The notes under the pieces were generated by a model. That model was not told the DNA's origin and did not search any database. It worked only from the letters and a program-made list of their open reading frames with translations. 7,826 nucleotides of DNA from positions 1 to 7,826 of the forward strand of contig CAZQMF010000055.1 of assembly GCA_964594235.1 (NCBI GenBank), written 5' to 3'. The translations under genes and the position numbers were made by a program. This DNA is from CAYLHS01 sp964594235. Lineage in GTDB: Bacteria; Actinomycetota; Acidimicrobiia; Spongiisociales; UBA4744. Below are positions 5,704 through 7,826 of this stretch, piece after piece (within the stretch, counting starts at the first letter, position 1; every line of letters begins with the position of its first letter).

Positions 5704-7136
5704 GCTGCGAGGCCGTCATCGGAATCGAAACGCACGTCGAGCTGAAGACGCGCTCCAAGATGTTCTGCGGATGCTCGACGGAGTTCGGCGCAGAACCCAA
5801 CACGCACACCTGTCCGGTGTGTCTCGGCCTCCCCGGATCGTTGCCCGTGCCGAATGAGCAGGCGATCGACTGGATCATCGCCATCGGATTGGCGCTGGAC
5901 TCGACGATCGCACACCGTTCGGTGTTCCATCGGAAGAACTACTTCTACGCGGACATGCCGAAGAACTACCAGATCTCCCAGTTCGACATCCCGATCTGCT
6001 CGAACGGTCACCTCGTCGTCGAGGTCGACGAACACCGGGCCCGTATCGGGGTGACGAGGGTGCACATGGAGGAGGACACGGGCAAGTCGACCCACATGGG
6101 TGGTGATGGCAGGATCCAGAGCGCCGACTACACACTGCTGGACTTCAACAGGGCGGGTGTGCCGCTCGTCGAGATCGTGTCCGAACCCGACCTGCGCAGC
6201 CCGGCGCAGGCTCGTGCGTACGTGCAGGAACTCAGAGACATCGTCGCGACGCTCGACGTGTCGGATGCCAAACTCGAAGAAGGCTCGATGCGCTTCGACG
6301 CGAACATCTCCCTCCGTCCTGAGGGGACCGATGCGCTCGGTGTGAAGGTCGAGGTCAAGAACATGAACTCGTTTCGTTCCCTCGAACGGGCACTGTCGTT
6401 CGAGATCGACCGTCAGCAGCGCGTCTTGGACGGGGGCGGGCAGGTGATGCAAGAGACTCGACATTGGGATGAGGCGGCCGGAGTGACCCACAGCATGCGT
6501 TCCAAGGAGGAGAGCTCCGACTACCGCTACTTCACCGAACCGGACCTCGTTCCGATCGAAATCTCGGACGAGTGGCGTGAACGGATCCGATCGGGGCTAC
6601 CCGAGCTGCCGTCTCAGCGCAGAAGCAGGTATGTGGCGATGGGGGTCGATTCGGTGACGGCGTCGACGATCGTCGGTGGGGGTCTCGGGGAGATCCTCGA
6701 GGCGGCCGTTGGCGCCGGGGGATCCGCGAGGATCGTGTCCAACTGGCTTGTCGGTGAGGTGACCGCCTATATCCGTAGGGAAGGCAGGTCGATCGAAGAG
6801 ACTCCGCTGACGGGTGGGGCGCTCGCAGAGTTGGCGACACTCGTCGAATCCGGTGACGTGTCCAGCAGTGCCGCGAAGACCGTCCTCGAGGGGGTGCTCA
6901 ACGGCGAAGGGACACCGAAGGAAGTCGCTGTCGCCCGGGACCTCTTGGCGATGAAGGACACCGGCGCGCTCGAAGCGGTCGTGGACGAGATCCTCGCCTA
7001 CCACCCCGACGAGGCTGCCCGGCTCAGGGAAGGCGACCTGAAGGTGCTGGGCTATCTGATGGGTCTGGTGATGAGAGCGACCGGCGGCAAGGCGGATCCG
7101 AAGGCCGCGAACGAGATGCTCCGGTCACGGGCATGA
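5700..7136 (+). CDS. gatB: Asp-tRNA(Asn)/Glu-tRNA(Gln) amidotransferase subunit B
   Basis: Binds the mischarged tRNA, activates the Asp/Glu side chain with ATP, and amidates it with ammonia from GatA. The product is 478 residues, the usual size. The cradle domain (about 1-290) contains IGIETHVEL (E10, H12) and VHMEEDTGK (E124, E125), the region of the Mg/ATP site in known GatB structures. It also holds the family signature LLDFNRAGVPLVEIVSEPD (146-164), KVEVKNMNSFRSLERAL (216-232), and SKEESSDYRYFTEPDLVPI. Four cysteines, C23/C25 and C38/C41, form a CxC-CxxC zinc-binding pattern that some GatB proteins have and S. aureus GatB lacks. The helical and YqeY-like tail domain (about 295-478) ends with GYLMGLVMRATGGKADPKAANEML and should contact the tRNA elbow. 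The start forms an ATGA overlap with gatA, and the stop forms another with the HAD gene. Confidence 0.97.
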   Translation: MSCEAVIGIETHVELKTRSKMFCGCSTEFGAEPNTHTCPVCLGLPGSLPVPNEQAIDWIIAIGLALDSTIAHRSVFHRKNYFYADMPKNYQISQFDIPICSNGHLVVEVDEHRARIGVTRVHMEEDTGKSTHMGGDGRIQSADYTLLDFNRAGVPLVEIVSEPDLRSPAQARAYVQELRDIVATLDVSDAKLEEGSMRFDANISLRPEGTDALGVKVEVKNMNSFRSLERALSFEIDRQQRVLDGGGQVMQETRHWDEAAGVTHSMRSKEESSDYRYFTEPDLVPIEISDEWRERIRSGLPELPSQRRSRYVAMGVDSVTASTIVGGGLGEILEAAVGAGGSARIVSNWLVGEVTAYIRREGRSIEETPLTGGALAELATLVESGDVSSSAAKTVLEGVLNGEGTPKEVAVARDLLAMKDTGALEAVVDEILAYHPDEAARLREGDLKVLGYLMGLVMRATGGKADPKAANEMLRSRA

Positions 7137-7753
7137 GGCCGATCATCTTCGACTGCGACGGTGTGCTCGTCGACTCGGAGGGACTTGCCTGGGACGCATG
7201 GGCCGAGGTGCTGTCCCGGTATGGGACCGTGCCAACCGACGATGACGTCGAGATGCTCACCGGGCGCACCGAAGACGACGCGTACGAGCACTTCTCACAC
7301 AGGGTGGCACTGCCGAATCGCGACCGGTTCAACGATGAACTGGCCGCGGCAATCGCCGACCGCTTCACACGATCACTCGAGGCGTTCGAGGACGCCGAGG
7401 ACACGCTCCTCGCGCTTCATAGACGGGGAGTGCCGATGGCGGTCGCATCGTCCAGTGCTCGGGCACGACTCGATCTGGCGCTCTCGACGACAGGACTCGG
7501 CAGGTTCTTCGACGTCTCCGTGGCCGGCGACGAGGTCGAACACGGTAAACCCTCACCGGATCTGTTCCTCGAAGCCGCGGGGAGACTCGGTGTGCCCGCA
7601 GAGGAGTGCGTCGCCGTCGAAGACAGCAAAGCAGGAGTCGCCGCAGCGAAGCAGGCAAGGATGTTCGTGGTGGGCGTGGAGCGTACCGGAACGCTGGATG
7701 GCGTTGACCGGGCGGTGCCCCGACTGACACCGGCATCGGTGATGCACATCTGA
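7133..7753 (+). CDS. HAD-superfamily hydrolase, subfamily IA (phosphatase or beta-phosphoglucomutase-like)
   Basis: Cytoplasmic haloacid-dehalogenase-fold hydrolase, most likely acting on a small phosphorylated metabolite; the substrate cannot be named from sequence. The product is 206 residues. All four HAD motifs are intact: motif I FDCDGVLVDSE with nucleophile D7 and acid/base D9, motif II Ser106 in VASSS, motif III K139 in HGKPSPD, and motif IV E163-D164 in VEDSKAG. A helical C1 cap fits between about residues 15 and 85. The DxDGVLVDSE start and GKPxPDxFLxAA block are shared by beta-phosphoglucomutase, phosphoglycolate phosphatase and general sugar-phosphate phosphatases, so the assignment stops at subfamily level. 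Its ATG overlaps the gatB stop by four bases, suggesting it is the last gene of the gatCAB transcript. No functional link to tRNA amidation is known to me. Confidence 0.9.
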   Translation: MRPIIFDCDGVLVDSEGLAWDAWAEVLSRYGTVPTDDDVEMLTGRTEDDAYEHFSHRVALPNRDRFNDELAAAIADRFTRSLEAFEDAEDTLLALHRRGVPMAVASSSARARLDLALSTTGLGRFFDVSVAGDEVEHGKPSPDLFLEAAGRLGVPAEECVAVEDSKAGVAAAKQARMFVVGVERTGTLDGVDRAVPRLTPASVMHI

Positions 7754-7776
7754 GCCCTCGGCCGGAGGTCGAGGAC

Positions 7777-7801
7777 GGAGGGGGCGGTGCCCGTTTCCTC
7801 C
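7777..7801 (+). terminator. Possible weak hairpin terminator after the gat/HAD operon
   Basis: GGGC-GGT-GCCC (7782-7792) is a perfect four-pair GC stem with a three-base loop, followed by GTTT. GGAGG (7777-7781) and CCTCC (7797-7801) can extend the stem across that GTTT bulge. It starts 23 bases after the HAD stop. The T-run is only three bases, so intrinsic termination is uncertain. Confidence 0.3.
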
Positions 7802-7826
7802 CCCAGGGAGCGAAGCGAGTGTTGGG
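7802..7826. repeat. Repeat-like non-coding sequence at the window end
   Basis: CCCAGGGAGCGAAGCGAGTGTTGGG contains two adjacent AGCGA units and has complementary CCC/GGG ends. Its flavour recalls the CTCGCTCGGTGCTCGCTG stretch in the dapE-glgA spacer read on the other strand. It may be part of a dispersed intergenic repeat, but it runs to the window edge and cannot be delimited. Confidence 0.25.

Noticed and set aside
5595..6491. 298-codon minus-strand frame opposite gatA/gatB
   Set aside because: It is His/Arg/Asp-rich shadow sequence covering conserved GatB motifs, with no family resemblance.
1..7826. Search for mobile elements, CRISPR arrays, tRNA/rRNA genes, riboswitches or a novel defence or biosynthetic system
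   Set aside because: Nearly all sequence is accounted for by seven recognisable housekeeping genes; the spacers are 65-131 bases and show no such structure.

Overview
This window looks like ordinary core chromosome from a high-GC actinobacterium. The evidence is strong G/C preference at third codon positions, GTG as well as ATG starts, genes packed with 1 to 19 base overlaps, a DapE of the actinobacterial type, a GatCAB amidotransferase, and a TANNNT -10 box placed so that the transcript could be leaderless. The lineage below that is not certain. The proteobacterial-type DapD and the GT5-type GlgA do not fit Mycobacterium or Corynebacterium, so a deep-branching or uncultured actinobacterial group such as Acidimicrobiia is plausible. 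I cannot prove that from sequence alone.

Region 1 (1-2397, + strand) is the succinylase branch of lysine/diaminopimelate synthesis. It holds the 3' half of a succinyldiaminopimelate aminotransferase (dapC), then dapD (tetrahydrodipicolinate N-succinyltransferase), then dapE (succinyl-diaminopimelate desuccinylase). The genes overlap by 19 and 4 bases and form one translationally coupled operon. DapD makes N-succinyl-2-amino-6-ketopimelate, DapC transaminates it, and DapE removes succinate to give LL-diaminopimelate for peptidoglycan and lysine.

Region 2 (2398-2528) is a 131-base convergent spacer. It carries a short tandem repeat and a palindrome but no gene. Region 3 (2529-3881, - strand) is a single gene, a GT5-family glycogen synthase (glgA) with an Arg in place of the usual Lys of the KTGGL nucleotide-sugar motif. 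Region 4 (3882-3946) is a 65-base divergent promoter region serving glgA leftward and gatC rightward.

Region 5 (3947-7753, + strand) is the gatC-gatA-gatB operon, encoding all three subunits of the Asp-tRNA(Asn)/Glu-tRNA(Gln) amidotransferase. A HAD-family hydrolase gene follows and overlaps gatB by four bases. Region 6 (7754-7826) is a non-coding tail with a possible hairpin terminator and a short repeat-like sequence.

No mobile element, CRISPR array, RNA gene or obviously new system is visible. The points worth a second look are the mixed ancestry of the dap genes, the altered GlgA donor-site motif, the likely leaderless gatC start, and the repeat-like spacers.
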